DNA of 63,527 nucleotides from Lactovum miscens (GCF_014202895.1 NZ_JACHHV010000008.1:1-63527); one strand, 5' to 3'; counted from the stretch's first letter, positions 28,893-38,899 are shown. The notes: a model not told the origin generated them from the letters alone. Numbers and translations: made by a program.

Positions 28893-29007
28893 AAGCAAAA
28901 GTCATCTTTAAGCATGGTAAGAGAAACGGGACACTTTGCTAAAGTTAATGCACTTTTCGTAGAAATATGATACAATATTCCAGTATAACGCTTACGAGGG
29001 AGCCTTT

Positions 29008-29370
29008 TTGGGAATTAAAAAATCATTTCGAGTCAAAAAATCTAATGATTTTGAGGCCATTTTTAAAGCTAAGAATAGTTTCGCAAATAGAGCATTTATT
29101 GTCTATATGGTGGAGAACGATAGGAAGCATTTTCGGGTTGGTTTATCTGTTAGCAAGAAATTGGGTCATGCGGTAACTAGAAATCGGATCAAACGTCTCA
29201 TCCGAGCTGTTTTGAAAGATCTTAGACCAGAACTGGTTGAAAAAGACTTTGTTATTATTGCGCGTAAGGGGGTAGAAAATTTTACCTTTGCTCAAGTTCA
29301 AAAAAATCTCATACATGTGTTAACAAAATCAAAAATTATAAGAAGTACAGATGAAAAAAAAGAAAATTAA
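29008..29370 (+). CDS. rnpA: ribonuclease P protein component
   Basis: The 120-residue basic protein carries the RNase P signature [12 protein letters not shown] (near residue 60) and the [15 protein letters not shown]-terminus. It binds the RNase P RNA and helps mature tRNA 5' ends. The start is TTG 29008, following GAGGGAG. An extended -10, TGATACAAT (28968-28976), lies upstream. Its last bases overlap yidC, as in many Firmicutes. Confidence 0.95.
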   Translation: MGIKKSFRVKKSNDFEAIFKAKNSFANRAFIVYMVENDRKHFRVGLSVSKKLGHAVTRNRIKRLIRAVLKDLRPELVEKDFVIIARKGVENFTFAQVQKNLIHVLTKSKIIRSTDEKKEN

Positions 29371-30187
29371 ACGAATTAGCCTTGCTGGCGCAGCTGCGCT
29401 CGGCTTGCTTATACTCTCAGCCTGTTCAAAACCAGGTGTGACCAGTTCTTCAAATGGTCTTTGGAATCAGATTGTCTTCTGGTTTGCACAAATTATTCAT
29501 TGGCTCAGTTTTGGCGGATCAATTGGTCTAGGTATTATTCTTATTACAATTATAATTCGTGCCGCTTTAATGCCACTAATGAGCTTGCAAATTAAGTCGT
29601 CTCAAAAGACACAAGAATTACAACCCCAGATTAAAGCACTTCAAGCGAAATTCCCTGGGAAGGATATGGAGTCACGTCGTCTACTGCAAGATGCCACTCA
29701 AAAACTTTATGCAGAAAATAAAGTTAATCCATATGCGGGCTGTTTACCTGTCCTTGTACAATTACCATTTTTGTGGGCGTTATATCAAGCCTTAATCAAT
29801 GTTGACTTTGTTAGAATTTGGAATGTTCCAACGAATTTCTTCTGGCTGGATTTGACAGTTAAAGATCCAACCTATGTCTTACCTATTTTGGCAGCCTTGT
29901 TTACCTTTCTCAGTTCGTACTTAATGATGAAGTCTGCACCAGAACGGAATTCAATGACGCTATCAATGACGATCATTATGCCTATTTTCATCCTAATTAT
30001 GGCGTTGAATTTCTCAGCTGGTGTGGCACTGTACTGGGTGGTATCAAATGCGTTCCAAGTATTCCAAACAATGTTGATTGCAAACCCTTGGAAAATTATT
30101 GCTGCACGTGATGCCAAGACACAAGCCGTTCTTGATAAGGAAAAGTCACGTGAGCGGGCTTTCCGAAAAGCCACTAAAAAGAAGTAA
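29351..30187 (+). CDS. yidC: membrane protein insertase YidC (lipoprotein-type)
   Basis: The 278-residue protein has a lipoprotein signal with lipobox L-S-A-C (lipidated C25) and about five membrane segments. It carries the YidC/OxaA core, including [17 protein letters not shown] with the conserved membrane arginine and the [14 protein letters not shown] segment, and a basic C-terminal tail. It inserts membrane proteins with or without SecYEG. It starts inside rnpA (20-bp overlap), so it is translationally coupled. Confidence 0.95.
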   Translation: MKKKKIKRISLAGAAALGLLILSACSKPGVTSSSNGLWNQIVFWFAQIIHWLSFGGSIGLGIILITIIIRAALMPLMSLQIKSSQKTQELQPQIKALQAKFPGKDMESRRLLQDATQKLYAENKVNPYAGCLPVLVQLPFLWALYQALINVDFVRIWNVPTNFFWLDLTVKDPTYVLPILAALFTFLSSYLMMKSAPERNSMTLSMTIIMPIFILIMALNFSAGVALYWVVSNAFQVFQTMLIANPWKIIAARDAKTQAVLDKEKSRERAFRKATKKK

Positions 30188-30299
30188 GAAGTATCCTCTG
30201 TATCCGTCCTTATTTCATGTATAAATGAAATGTGTCATTGAAAATTGAAGCCTACTCCTGGCGCTCAATCTATGAATAAAATAACCGGAGGTTAATAAA

Positions 30300-31223
30300 A
30301 TGGCAACCTATACTGGAAACACAGTAGAAGAAGCAATTGAACGCGGTCTGAAACGTGAGGGAATTCCCCGCGAAAGTGCTCATATTGAAATAGAACAACG
30401 TGAATCAAACGGGATTATGGGATTTGGACGCAAACGTGCACGTGTTAGCATTGAACCTATTCGTGCAGATACAATTCGTCGTGCTAATCGTATGGCGACT
30501 CGTAATGTAGATCAATCAGACCTCGAAGTTGAACATGCAGAATCCGCAATGGAAGCAACTTTACGATTAAATAAAGTGATTAAGGCTGTGCGTGAGGCTG
30601 GTATTCAAGATGATGAAAATTTATCAGAAGAAGAGCGCAAAGAAAAAATTGAAGAAATTACAGCAGCTTCAAAATTTATTCCAGTTGAAGATATCTCAGC
30701 AGAAACAGTTGTAAATGTGGCAGAAAAGAAAAAAGGACCACAAATTTCACATGATGAACTTGCAAGTAAAATTGTTGAATATCTCAATGTTATCGTTGAT
30801 GGGATGGATATTCAAGCTGAAATTTCATATGAAGAAACTCAAGAAGGTTTGAGTTTCAATATGAATTCAAATCATGATGCGCTTTTAATTGGAAAACACG
30901 GCAAGATCCTTGAAAGCCTTGAGGTATTAGCAAAAGCACTAGCTTCTGTATTAACTTCAGAGCGTGTGAATGTTAGTGTGAATGTAGGTGAATATCATGA
31001 GAAACGTGAACGTTATCTAATTAGTCTGGCAAAGCGTGCAGCAGATCGCGTTATCTCAACGGGTGAAGCTGTCTATATTTCTGATCTTCCAGCGCACGAG
31101 CGTAAAATCATTCACAACACATTGTCAGATTATCCAGAGATTGATAGTCACTCAGAAGGTCAAGGAACAAAGCGTTTTATCGTTGTTCAATTAGAAGATA
31201 ACGAGACAAGTGAAGAGCACTAA
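30300..31223 (+). CDS. jag: RNA-binding protein Jag/KhpB
   Basis: The 307-residue protein has an N-terminal Jag domain (ATYTGNTVEEAIERGL), an acidic linker (residues about 95-145), a KH-like domain with G-K-H-G-K-I near residue 198, and a C-terminal R3H domain (ALASVL... ERKIIH). KhpB acts with KhpA on RNAs involved in cell elongation and division. It follows yidC, as in other Firmicutes, after a 112-bp gap, with CCGGAGG before ATG 30300. Confidence 0.93.
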   Translation: MATYTGNTVEEAIERGLKREGIPRESAHIEIEQRESNGIMGFGRKRARVSIEPIRADTIRRANRMATRNVDQSDLEVEHAESAMEATLRLNKVIKAVREAGIQDDENLSEEERKEKIEEITAASKFIPVEDISAETVVNVAEKKKGPQISHDELASKIVEYLNVIVDGMDIQAEISYEETQEGLSFNMNSNHDALLIGKHGKILESLEVLAKALASVLTSERVNVSVNVGEYHEKRERYLISLAKRAADRVISTGEAVYISDLPAHERKIIHNTLSDYPEIDSHSEGQGTKRFIVVQLEDNETSEEH

Positions 31224-31234
31224 AGAAAAAATTC

Positions 31235-31263
31235 TTGACAAAGTTCATTACGTGTACTATAAT
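31235..31263 (+). promoter_or_regulatory. rpmH consensus promoter
   Basis: TTGACA (31235-31240), 17 bp, TATAAT (31258-31263): a perfect vegetative promoter. The -35 begins 12 bp after the jag stop. Confidence 0.9.
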
Positions 31264-31325
31264 TTAACAGCATGCTTTAGGCAAGACCTAACAAGTATGA
31301 AGTATAGAGAAAGGATTTCCCAAAA

Positions 31326-31460
31326 ATGAAACGTACTTATCAACCACATAAAAAGCCACGTAAGACTACACATGGTTTCCGCGCTCGTATGGCTACTAAA
31401 AATGGCCGTCGCGTCCTTGCAGCACGTCGTGCTAAAGGCCGTAAGAGCTTAACAGTCTGA
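31326..31460 (+). CDS. rpmH: 50S ribosomal protein L34
   Basis: The 44-residue, very basic protein [22 protein letters not shown]... is L34. It lies after jag rather than in front of rnpA as in many other Firmicutes. AAAGGA lies before the start. It is driven by a consensus promoter and followed by a terminator. Confidence 0.97.
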   Translation: MKRTYQPHKKPRKTTHGFRARMATKNGRRVLAARRAKGRKSLTV

Positions 31461-31465
31461 TAAAA

Positions 31466-31495
31466 ATTTGCTCCTTTAGGGGCTTTTTTTATTTT
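31466..31495 (+). terminator. terminator after rpmH
   Basis: GCTCC and GGGGC (one G-U pair) with a TTTA loop and a T-run. Confidence 0.85.
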
Positions 31496-31663
31496 TCTAA
31501 CTTTACTCTCTATCTTATTATCCAAATAATTTCTTGAAAAAGATGAGAATGTCACAAAATTGTTAAGAAATGTGAACGCTTAAATGTTATAATTTTAAAA
31601 CAGGGTCAAATATAAGATAATTTGTATTTGGGTTAAATTATAAAATGGAGGTTTTTTTCAAGG

Positions 31664-32578
31664 ATGAAAAGAATTCAAATTGGCGAAATGTCAGCTTCTC
31701 AAGTGGTACTTGGTATTATGAACTTTACGGAGCCAGATAAAGATACAGTTAGAGCACTTGAAGTCGCTGCGGAAGGTGGGATTAACTTCTTTGATAATGC
31801 AGATATCTATGGTGGTGGTGAGTGTGAAAAAATTTTTGCAGATTCATTTGGAAAATCAACTTTAAAACGTGAAAATGTCTATATTCAGTCTAAGGTGGGT
31901 ATCGTGCCGGGAAAAGAATTTAACTTCACGAAAGAACACATTATTGAGGCTACAGAAGGCTCTATGAAGCGTTTAAAAGTTGACTATCTTGATAGCTTGC
32001 TTTTGCACCGACCAGATACTTTAATGGAACCTGAAGAGGTTAATTATGCTTTTGAGGAGTTAAAAAAAGCTGGGAAAGTGCGTTATTTTGGTGTATCAAA
32101 CCAAAATTCAGGTCAAATTGAACTTCTGAAAACTGCAGTAAAGGTTCCACTTTTGATGAATCAACTCCAGTTTTCTTTGACAAATACTGGAATGATCGAC
32201 TCCGGTTTCCATGTGAATATGGCTGATGCCCGTAGTATTGATCATGATGGTGGAATTCTTGAGTATAGTCGTGCCCATAAGATGACAATTCAAGCTTGGT
32301 CACCTTTCCGATATGGTTTATTTGAAGGCTTTTTTGTTGGCAACCGTGAAAAATTTCCTGATTTGAATGACAAGTTAGAAGAGCTGGCAGAAAAATATGG
32401 GGTGACACCAGATGGTATTGCAATCGCTTGGATTAATCGCCATCCAGCAAATATGCAAACAATTATAGGCACAGTTAATCCGACTCGTATTAAGTCAGTG
32501 ACAGATGCAAGTGATGTAATTTTGACTCACCAAGAATGGTATGATCTTTACCTATCAGCAGGAAACGATTTGCCTTAA
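31664..32578 (+). CDS. aldo/keto reductase (YdhF-like)
   Basis: The 304-residue TIM-barrel oxidoreductase is NADPH dependent. The catalytic tetrad is visible: D and Y of FFDNADIYGGG, K of QSKVG, and H of LLLHRPD. IIGTVNPTRI near the C-terminus binds the cofactor phosphate. It reduces unknown aldehydes or ketones. GGAGG lies upstream of ATG 31664. It is monocistronic. Confidence 0.9.
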   Translation: MKRIQIGEMSASQVVLGIMNFTEPDKDTVRALEVAAEGGINFFDNADIYGGGECEKIFADSFGKSTLKRENVYIQSKVGIVPGKEFNFTKEHIIEATEGSMKRLKVDYLDSLLLHRPDTLMEPEEVNYAFEELKKAGKVRYFGVSNQNSGQIELLKTAVKVPLLMNQLQFSLTNTGMIDSGFHVNMADARSIDHDGGILEYSRAHKMTIQAWSPFRYGLFEGFFVGNREKFPDLNDKLEELAEKYGVTPDGIAIAWINRHPANMQTIIGTVNPTRIKSVTDASDVILTHQEWYDLYLSAGNDLP

Positions 32579-32688
32579 GGGTTTTGTCCATTTTTTGGAT
32601 GGTGAACTGGAAAATTATCATAAAGTAAGTTATAATTAGTTCAAATAGGTGTGAGTTTATCGGCTTGCATGAATATTTGGAGGTAAAT

Positions 32689-32955
32689 ATGAGCTTTAAT
32701 GATGAAACAATGCGTTTTGATTTACGTGATTTTTCACAAAATGAAATTCAAGCGACATTGACAAGCGTTTACTCAACCCTAAGTGAAAAAGGTTATGAAC
32801 CGATCAATCAAATCGTAGGCTATCTTCTTTCTGGTGATCCGGCTTATATTCCTCGCCATAATGAAGCAAGGGCTAAAATGAGCCGTTTAAATCGTGATGA
32901 CATTGTTGAGGAGTTGGTTAAATCCTATCTTAGAACAACGGGGACTATACATTGA
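32689..32955 (+). CDS. ireB: IreB family regulatory phosphoprotein (UPF0297/DUF965)
   Basis: The 88-residue protein, [19 protein letters not shown]..., is full length for the family. In Enterococcus, IreB is phosphorylated by the PASTA kinase IreK and negatively regulates cephalosporin resistance; YrzL is the Bacillus homologue. ATG 32689 is chosen over an upstream in-frame ATG because TTGGAGG precedes it. The stop overlaps the ruvX start (TTGA). It forms the conserved ireB-ruvX-yrzB cluster. Confidence 0.93.
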   Translation: MSFNDETMRFDLRDFSQNEIQATLTSVYSTLSEKGYEPINQIVGYLLSGDPAYIPRHNEARAKMSRLNRDDIVEELVKSYLRTTGTIH

Positions 32956-33380
32956 TCGGTCGTTTAATGGGACTTGATGTTGGCTCAAAAACAGTTGGTG
33001 TTGCTATTTCAGACCCTTTGGGTATAACAGCCCAGCCAGTCGAGACTATTAAAATTGATGAAGCAACTGGCGAACTAGGTTTTGATCGATTGTCCGAACT
33101 AATTCAGGCACATAGACCAGTTAAATTAGTACTGGGTCTACCAAAGCACATGAATAATGATGAAGGTTTGCGTGCTGAAGCAAGTAGGTTTTATGGTGCA
33201 AAGATTGTTGAAAAATTTGGCATTACAGTTGACTTTCAAGATGAACGTCTAACGACTGTTCAGGCCGAAAAGGTCTTGATTGCAGGTGGAACACGCCGAG
33301 AGAATCGAAAAAAGTATATTGACAAATTGGCGGCAGTCTTAATATTACAAAATTATCTAGATGCCCACTCTGCCTTTTAG
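32952..33380 (+). CDS. ruvX: Holliday junction resolvase-like / pre-16S rRNA nuclease YqgF
   Basis: The 142-residue RNase H-fold protein has catalytic acidic residues in [14 protein letters not shown] (D9), [10 protein letters not shown] and FQDERLTT. E. coli YqgF processes the 16S rRNA 5' end. It begins with TTG 32952, overlapping the ireB stop; ATG 32967 is an alternative. Confidence 0.93.
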   Translation: MIGRLMGLDVGSKTVGVAISDPLGITAQPVETIKIDEATGELGFDRLSELIQAHRPVKLVLGLPKHMNNDEGLRAEASRFYGAKIVEKFGITVDFQDERLTTVQAEKVLIAGGTRRENRKKYIDKLAAVLILQNYLDAHSAF

Positions 33381-33411
33381 TTGAAGAGTGTTCTTACAAA
33401 GGAGAATCGAA

Positions 33412-33738
33412 ATGACAGAACATACACATGACCATGATCAGGAATTGGAAGACGAAGAACGTTTGATTACCCTCATTGATGATGAAGGGAATGAAGTCCT
33501 TTTTGAGGTTGTTTTGACGATTGATGGGAAAGAAGAATTTGGTAAGAGCTATGTTCTTCTTTTGCCGGCTGGACTAGAAGATGATGAAGATGCCGAAATA
33601 TCAGTTTACAGCTTCACTCAAAATGAGGATGGCACTGAAGGAAACTTGACACCAATTCCAGAAGATGCAGAAGACGAATGGGCAATGATCGAAGATGTCT
33701 TTAACCAATTTCAAGAAGAAGTGGAAGAGGAAGATTGA
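33412..33738 (+). CDS. DUF1292 family protein YrzB
   Basis: The 108-residue, strongly acidic protein begins [19 protein letters not shown], a His/Asp/Glu-rich start that could bind metal. The DUF1292 core ([16 protein letters not shown]) follows. Function unknown. ATG 33412 is supported by AAAGGAGAA. It is the third gene of the ireB-ruvX-yrzB cluster. Confidence 0.9.
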   Translation: MTEHTHDHDQELEDEERLITLIDDEGNEVLFEVVLTIDGKEEFGKSYVLLLPAGLEDDEDAEISVYSFTQNEDGTEGNLTPIPEDAEDEWAMIEDVFNQFQEEVEEED

Positions 33739-33894
33739 TTCTATTTTAAAGGAAAAGAAATCTTTTCCTTTTTTTGTATATAAATTTAACGATTAATATA
33801 ATCGGTGGGTCTAAGAGGTCTACTTTACGTAAACGAATTGTAAAAAGTTCGTCTTTTTGATAAAATGACTTGGTATACCAATAAAGGAGCTCAT

Positions 33895-35892
33895 TTGAAA
33901 GAGGAAGAAAAGAAAGGCCCGACCTATAGTCGGACAACTCGCCGACTCAATCAGGTGTTCGAGTCAAGACTAAAGAGAACCAATAAGACATCGAATCAAG
34001 ATAGAAATGAAGAAGAGGTTGAGGCATCTGAATTTAGTCAACCTAATTTGAAAAGAAATATAGCAATCAGTCACAGAACGGTACCGGGATTTTTCAAGTC
34101 TCATCAGAATCATTTGAGTGAGAACCACCTGGATCCAATACAAACAGATTCAGAAGATAATGAACAGGAACTAAAGGTAAGTGAAGGACCTCACCCGCTT
34201 GATCAATATATCGCAAGCTCAGGTGAATTTTCGAACTCTTTTGAGACCTATTTATCTTCACTGAAGAGTGATGGTGATGAAAGTGATACCCAAGCCTTAA
34301 AAGCCTTAAAAATTTCTGATTTAGAAGATGATATGGTTTCCCTGACAAATTCTGATTTTCTTGGGTTGAGTAGTGTCAGTAGTAATCAAGAAGATATTGA
34401 AGGTAATTACAACGAAGTTGATGCTAGCGAAAGTGTGTCTCGTTCGGTTTTTTTGATTCCAAACAGCGTTTATTATATACAACTTCTGGTTGTTGCTTTT
34501 TTGGGAAGCCTCACTTTCTATAGCTTTCCTTTGATTCATCGAGTGGCAACTGGAGCGGCAGTTAACAATCTTTATGCTGCTTTTGCAATGAATCATAGTA
34601 TATCACCTTATATTCAGCTATTTGGCTCTGCGGGCCCGCTTTATTATCTTCTGAATCAAGTTGGAAACATTAATGGAAGTACTTGGATACTTTGGTTGAT
34701 TGAAGTTTTGATGGTTTGGTTATCAGCTGTATCACTTTTTAAGATTTTTGATAATCTGCTTGATAGCAAGAGGCTAAGTTCAGTGATTTCTGCTTCTGTG
34801 ACCTTTATGTTGGCTGGTTTGTCACTGGGGGGGGCGCAGCCTATTCTCTTCGCAATGCCTTTTGCCTTATACGGTTTCAGAGTTCTCAACCGTTACTTTA
34901 TGGATGATGAAGCTGCAAAAGATGAGGTAATATTGCTTTATGGTGCAGCTGGTGCGATTGCGAGTTTGTTTTTCCCAATCTTCCTTCTTCTTTTTGTACT
35001 TGGCGTCCTTGGCCTTATTGGCAGTAACATCTCGCGTGGAAATTGGGGAAGAGGCTTTTATCAACTTTTATGTGGCTTAATGGGGGCTGTACTTGTCTAT
35101 GCAGTTGTGGGTTACTATACACTTACGAGCCAAATTTTCTTTCCAGTTATAGAACAAGCAGTGACTCTTCCATTTACTCATTTAAACTTATCCTTAAATG
35201 GATTGATGAACCTTGGCATTTCATTAGTCATTGTTTTACTGTCTGGACTTCTATCAAGTTGGCTGCTAGGTTTCTATTATGTGAGCAATGGGCACCATCG
35301 AATTTGGTCAGTATTCCTTTTGATTGCTGGATTCTTAAGTTTGGTTTTAATTTCATTTCAAAAAGAGTACAGCCCTGCAAATGCATTTGTAATTCTTCCT
35401 TTTGTTGTGATGTTTATTGGGTTGACTATTGATCGAAAGGCTTATCAAGAGAAAATTGAAGAATTTAGTTTGGTTGGCTCTTTAAGCCAATATTTAAAGG
35501 CAACTAGTTTCTTTCCGATTGTTGCTTTGCTACTAATTGTTGCTTTCCCTTTTGTAAATAATACAATTAATGCAGATAAAATAAATTCTGAAAAGGTGAT
35601 TTCTTCATATATTGATCGAAACACCTCAATTAAAGACCAAGTCATTCTAGTTGCTGACAATAATAGTATTGACTATTTAGCTCAACGCGTTTCAACTGTG
35701 ACAATGCCACCAAGTTATTATCCTGTATCCTATTCACAGACTTATGATATTAACTTAGCGTCCTCTAAAGCTAAGTATGTCGTTGTACAGAATAGCAAGA
35801 AGTTGTCTGATTCTGTCAAATCTACTTTGAAGACAAGTTATACAGAAGTAAATCTTAAAGATACAAACTTTACTGTGTATAAGCTGAAATAA
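33895..35892 (+). CDS. large polytopic membrane protein, GT-C glycosyltransferase-like
   Basis: The 665-residue protein starts at TTG 33895 (AAAGGAGC 5 nt upstream; the upstream in-frame ATG has no ribosome site). Residues 1 to about 190 are hydrophilic, basic then acidic, and probably cytoplasmic. Then come about 11-12 membrane helices (about 195-560) and a soluble C-terminal domain (about 565-665). A G-P-L-Y-Y-L-L segment after the first helix pair resembles GT-C (PMT/ArnT-like) transferases that use lipid-linked sugars. No catalytic residue can be confirmed, so the assignment is tentative. Confidence 0.6.
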   Translation: MKEEEKKGPTYSRTTRRLNQVFESRLKRTNKTSNQDRNEEEVEASEFSQPNLKRNIAISHRTVPGFFKSHQNHLSENHLDPIQTDSEDNEQELKVSEGPHPLDQYIASSGEFSNSFETYLSSLKSDGDESDTQALKALKISDLEDDMVSLTNSDFLGLSSVSSNQEDIEGNYNEVDASESVSRSVFLIPNSVYYIQLLVVAFLGSLTFYSFPLIHRVATGAAVNNLYAAFAMNHSISPYIQLFGSAGPLYYLLNQVGNINGSTWILWLIEVLMVWLSAVSLFKIFDNLLDSKRLSSVISASVTFMLAGLSLGGAQPILFAMPFALYGFRVLNRYFMDDEAAKDEVILLYGAAGAIASLFFPIFLLLFVLGVLGLIGSNISRGNWGRGFYQLLCGLMGAVLVYAVVGYYTLTSQIFFPVIEQAVTLPFTHLNLSLNGLMNLGISLVIVLLSGLLSSWLLGFYYVSNGHHRIWSVFLLIAGFLSLVLISFQKEYSPANAFVILPFVVMFIGLTIDRKAYQEKIEEFSLVGSLSQYLKATSFFPIVALLLIVAFPFVNNTINADKINSEKVISSYIDRNTSIKDQVILVADNNSIDYLAQRVSTVTMPPSYYPVSYSQTYDINLASSKAKYVVVQNSKKLSDSVKSTLKTSYTEVNLKDTNFTVYKLK

Positions 35893-35983
35893 TTTGTTTT
35901 ATTTTACTAAAAAGGTTCTCTTGTGGAATCTTTTTTGTTTTCAACATAGAAGACAAACTTTGATAAAAAAATCACAAAAATTC

Positions 35984-36012
35984 TTGACAAACTAAAAAAG
36001 AACATGTAAAAT
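35984..36012 (+). promoter_or_regulatory. adhE promoter
   Basis: TTGACA (35984-35989), 17 bp, TAAAAT (36007-36012) with a TG just before it. The leader is about 110 nt and contains the small hairpin AGCAC-N6-GTGCT (36073-36088). Confidence 0.8.
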
Positions 36013-36019
36013 ACAAGTA

Positions 36020-36035
36020 TGTGAAACACATCACT
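36020..36035 (+). promoter_or_regulatory. Rex-like operator at the adhE start site
   Basis: TGTGA-N6-TCACT (36020-36035) matches the Rex consensus TTGTGA-N6-TCACAA with small deviations and lies on the predicted +1. A TCACAA half-site is also present upstream at 35972-35977. Rex represses fermentation genes when NADH/NAD+ is low. Confidence 0.6.
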
Positions 36036-36128
36036 AACATAAAAGTTGTTTTTACTGATACATGAGTTATGAAGCACATTAAAGTGCTGAAAAAATTGAC
36101 TTAGACATTCCTTAAGGAGGAGAAGAAC

Positions 36129-38825
36129 ATGGCAACGAAAGCGCCAAAAAAAGAACTCACTGCAGATGAAAAGACTGCAAATTTTAAACAAGCCCAAGAT
36201 ATTACTGCGGAACTTGTAGAGAAAGCCAATAAGGCTGTTATTGAATTTTTGAATTTCAGCCAGGAGAAGGTTGACCGAATCGTGGCAGAGATGGCACTTG
36301 CCGCTAGTGAACACTCATTAGAATTGGCTCATGAGGCTGTTATTGAAACAGGCCGAGGTGTGGTTGAAGATAAGGACACAAAGAATAGATTTGCCTCTGA
36401 ATCAGTTTATCATGCAATCCAACATGACAAAACAGTGGGCGTTATTTCAGAAAATAAAGTTGCTGGATCAGTCGAAATTGCGAGCCCTCTGGGTGTCCTA
36501 GCTGGAATTGTTCCAACTACTAATCCAACCTCAACTACAATTTTCAAATCCCTTTTGACCGCAAAAACTCGCAATGCAATTGTGTTTGCATTTCATCCTC
36601 AGGCGCAAAAATGTTCAAGCCATGCAGCTCAAGTTGTTTATGAAGCGGCCCTTGCAGCGGGTGCGCCAAAAAACTTCATTCAATGGATAGAAGCTCCAAG
36701 TCTGGATATGACAACAGCGTTAATTCAAAACACAGGAATTGCGACAATTCTTGCAACAGGCGGACCTGGAATGGTCAATGCAGCCCTTAAGTCTGGTAAT
36801 CCATCACTCGGGGTTGGCGCTGGTAATGGTGCAATATATGTTGATGCAACAGCCAATATTGATCGCGCGGTAGAAGATTTACTTTTGTCAAAACGCTTTG
36901 ATAATGGCATGATTTGTGCTACCGAAAACTCTGCCGTCGTTGATGCCAAGGTTTATGATGAATTTATGACTAAAGCTCAACTTCAAGGAGCATACATCGT
37001 CCCAAAGAAGGATTATGCTGCCATTGAAAAATTTGTCTTTGTAGAACGACCAGATGGCTATGGTGTGACTGGCCCTGTTGCAGGTCGCTCTGGACAATGG
37101 ATTGCAGAGCAGGCAGGGGTTGAAATTCCAGCTGACAAAGATGTTTTGTTCTTCGAGCTTGAAAAAGAAAACATTGGCGAAGCCCTTTCTTCAGAAAAGC
37201 TTTCTCCGTTGCTCTCAGTTTATAAATCAAATAGTCGTGAAGAAGGCATTGAAATTGTTCGTAGCCTGTTGGCTTACCAAGGGGCGGGACATAACGCAGC
37301 TATCCAAATTGGAAGTATGGATGATCCATTCATTAAAGAGTTTGGAATCTTAGTAGAGGCCTCCCGTATATTGGTCAATCAACCTGATTCAATTGGTGGT
37401 GTGGGAGATATCTATACAGATGCAATGCGTCCTTCATTGACGCTCGGAACAGGAAGTTGGGGAAAAAATTCGCTCTCACATAATTTGAGCACTTACGATC
37501 TTTTGAATATTAAAACAGTGGCTAAGCGTCGTAATCGCCCCCAATGGGTTCGCTTACCTAAAGAAATCTACTACGAAAAAAATTCTATTAGTTACTTGCA
37601 AGAGTTGCCACACATTCATCGTGCTTTTATCGTTGCGGATCCTGGTATGGTGAAATTCGGATTTGTTGAGAAGGTTTTAGAACAATTAGCTGTTCGTCCA
37701 ACATCAGTTGAGACCAGTATTTATGGTTCTGTAAAACCAGACCCTACTTTGAGTCAAGCAATCGAAATTGCTCGTCAAATGCATGATTTCAATCCAGATA
37801 CAGTTATCTGTTTAGGTGGTGGTTCTGCTCTTGATGCGGGTAAGATTGGACGTTTGATTCACGAATATGCCTCACGTGGTGAGGTTGACCTTAATGATAA
37901 TGTTGCGCTGAAACATCTGTTTGAAGAGTTTGCTCAAAAGTTTGTAGATATCCGTAAACGTATCATTAAGTTTTATCATCCACATCAAACTCAGATGGTG
38001 GCTATTCCGACAACTTCAGGTACGGGATCAGAAGTAACACCATTTGCAGTTATTACTGATGATGAGACTCATGTTAAGTATCCACTGGCCGATTATCAAT
38101 TGACACCTCAAGTAGCAATTGTTGACCCAGAATTTGTCATGACAGTTCCAAAACGCACTGTCTCTTGGTCTGGTATTGATGCGTTATCACATGCTATTGA
38201 ATCATATGTCTCTGTTATGTCTTCAGATTATACAAAGCCTATCTCATTACAAGCAATCAAACTCATCTTTGAAAATCTGGCTAACTCTTATAACTATGAT
38301 CCAAGCCACCCGACCAAGGAAGGCCAAATGGCACGTGAGCGTATGCATAATGCGGCAACCATGGCAGGTATGGCGTTTGCTAACGCCTTTCTAGGAATTA
38401 ACCACTCTTTGGCACATAAGACAGGTGGCGAATTTGGCCTTCCTCACGGCCTTGCAATTGCAATCGCTATGCCACATGTCATTCGGTATAATGCGGTAAC
38501 TGGTAATGTAAAACGTACCCCTTATCCTCGCTATGAGGTTTATCGTGCTCAAGCTGACTATGCGGATATTTCACGCTTTATGGGATTTGCAACAAAAGTA
38601 GATTCAGATGAAAAAGCCGTTGAAATTTTGTTAGCTGAAATTAAGAAGTTGACAGATGCAATCGAGATTGATATTACCCTAACTGGTAATGGTTGCTCTG
38701 AGAAACAGCTCCGTGATAATCTTGATCGTTTAGCCGATTTAGTTTATAACGATCAATGTACACCGGCTAATCCACGCCAACCCAAAATTGATGAGCTGAA
38801 GCAACTCTTGATTGACATGCTTTAA
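36129..38825 (+). CDS. adhE: bifunctional acetaldehyde-CoA / alcohol dehydrogenase
   Basis: This is an 898-residue fusion. The N-terminal CoA-acylating aldehyde dehydrogenase (about 1-450) has the catalytic cysteine C263 in NGMICATENS. The C-terminal iron-dependent alcohol dehydrogenase (about 470-890) has metal ligands in SWSGIDALSHAIES and NHSLAHKTGG. It reduces acetyl-CoA to ethanol with two NADH. The first residues are Lys/Ala-rich, a slight N-terminal extension. AAGGAGG precedes ATG 36129. Confidence 0.97.
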   Translation: MATKAPKKELTADEKTANFKQAQDITAELVEKANKAVIEFLNFSQEKVDRIVAEMALAASEHSLELAHEAVIETGRGVVEDKDTKNRFASESVYHAIQHDKTVGVISENKVAGSVEIASPLGVLAGIVPTTNPTSTTIFKSLLTAKTRNAIVFAFHPQAQKCSSHAAQVVYEAALAAGAPKNFIQWIEAPSLDMTTALIQNTGIATILATGGPGMVNAALKSGNPSLGVGAGNGAIYVDATANIDRAVEDLLLSKRFDNGMICATENSAVVDAKVYDEFMTKAQLQGAYIVPKKDYAAIEKFVFVERPDGYGVTGPVAGRSGQWIAEQAGVEIPADKDVLFFELEKENIGEALSSEKLSPLLSVYKSNSREEGIEIVRSLLAYQGAGHNAAIQIGSMDDPFIKEFGILVEASRILVNQPDSIGGVGDIYTDAMRPSLTLGTGSWGKNSLSHNLSTYDLLNIKTVAKRRNRPQWVRLPKEIYYEKNSISYLQELPHIHRAFIVADPGMVKFGFVEKVLEQLAVRPTSVETSIYGSVKPDPTLSQAIEIARQMHDFNPDTVICLGGGSALDAGKIGRLIHEYASRGEVDLNDNVALKHLFEEFAQKFVDIRKRIIKFYHPHQTQMVAIPTTSGTGSEVTPFAVITDDETHVKYPLADYQLTPQVAIVDPEFVMTVPKRTVSWSGIDALSHAIESYVSVMSSDYTKPISLQAIKLIFENLANSYNYDPSHPTKEGQMARERMHNAATMAGMAFANAFLGINHSLAHKTGGEFGLPHGLAIAIAMPHVIRYNAVTGNVKRTPYPRYEVYRAQADYADISRFMGFATKVDSDEKAVEILLAEIKKLTDAIEIDITLTGNGCSEKQLRDNLDRLADLVYNDQCTPANPRQPKIDELKQLLIDML

Positions 38826-38840
38826 GTTTAAACCATTAGT

Positions 38841-38874
38841 AAAAATCCCACATTCTAGAATGTGGGATTTTTGT
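38841..38874. terminator. terminator after adhE, fully palindromic
   Basis: AAAAATCCCACATTCT followed directly by its reverse complement (38857-38872), a perfect 32-bp palindrome with a T-run on either strand. Confidence 0.9.
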
Positions 38875-38899
38875 ATATTCCTAAAGACTGATAATAATT

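Noticed and set aside
30188-30299. Terminator or riboswitch between yidC and jag
   Set aside because: ATTTCAT and ATGAAAT can pair, but there is no T-run and no known aptamer pattern; read-through to jag is expected.
31340-31555. Minus-strand ORF of 71 codons over rpmH
   Set aside because: It is the antisense of the L34 gene and its terminator; its Arg-rich sequence mirrors the basic codons of rpmH.
31566-31582. cre site upstream of the aldo/keto reductase
   Set aside because: TGTGAACGCTTAAA has the CG core but two mismatches at key positions and no clear promoter overlap.
32040-32423. 127-codon minus ORF inside the aldo/keto reductase
   Set aside because: Full overlap with a clear enzyme gene, no ribosome site, His/Gln-rich shadow composition.
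34094-34348. His/Ser-rich minus ORF within the membrane protein gene
   Set aside because: Antisense shadow of the charged N-terminal region; no start signals.
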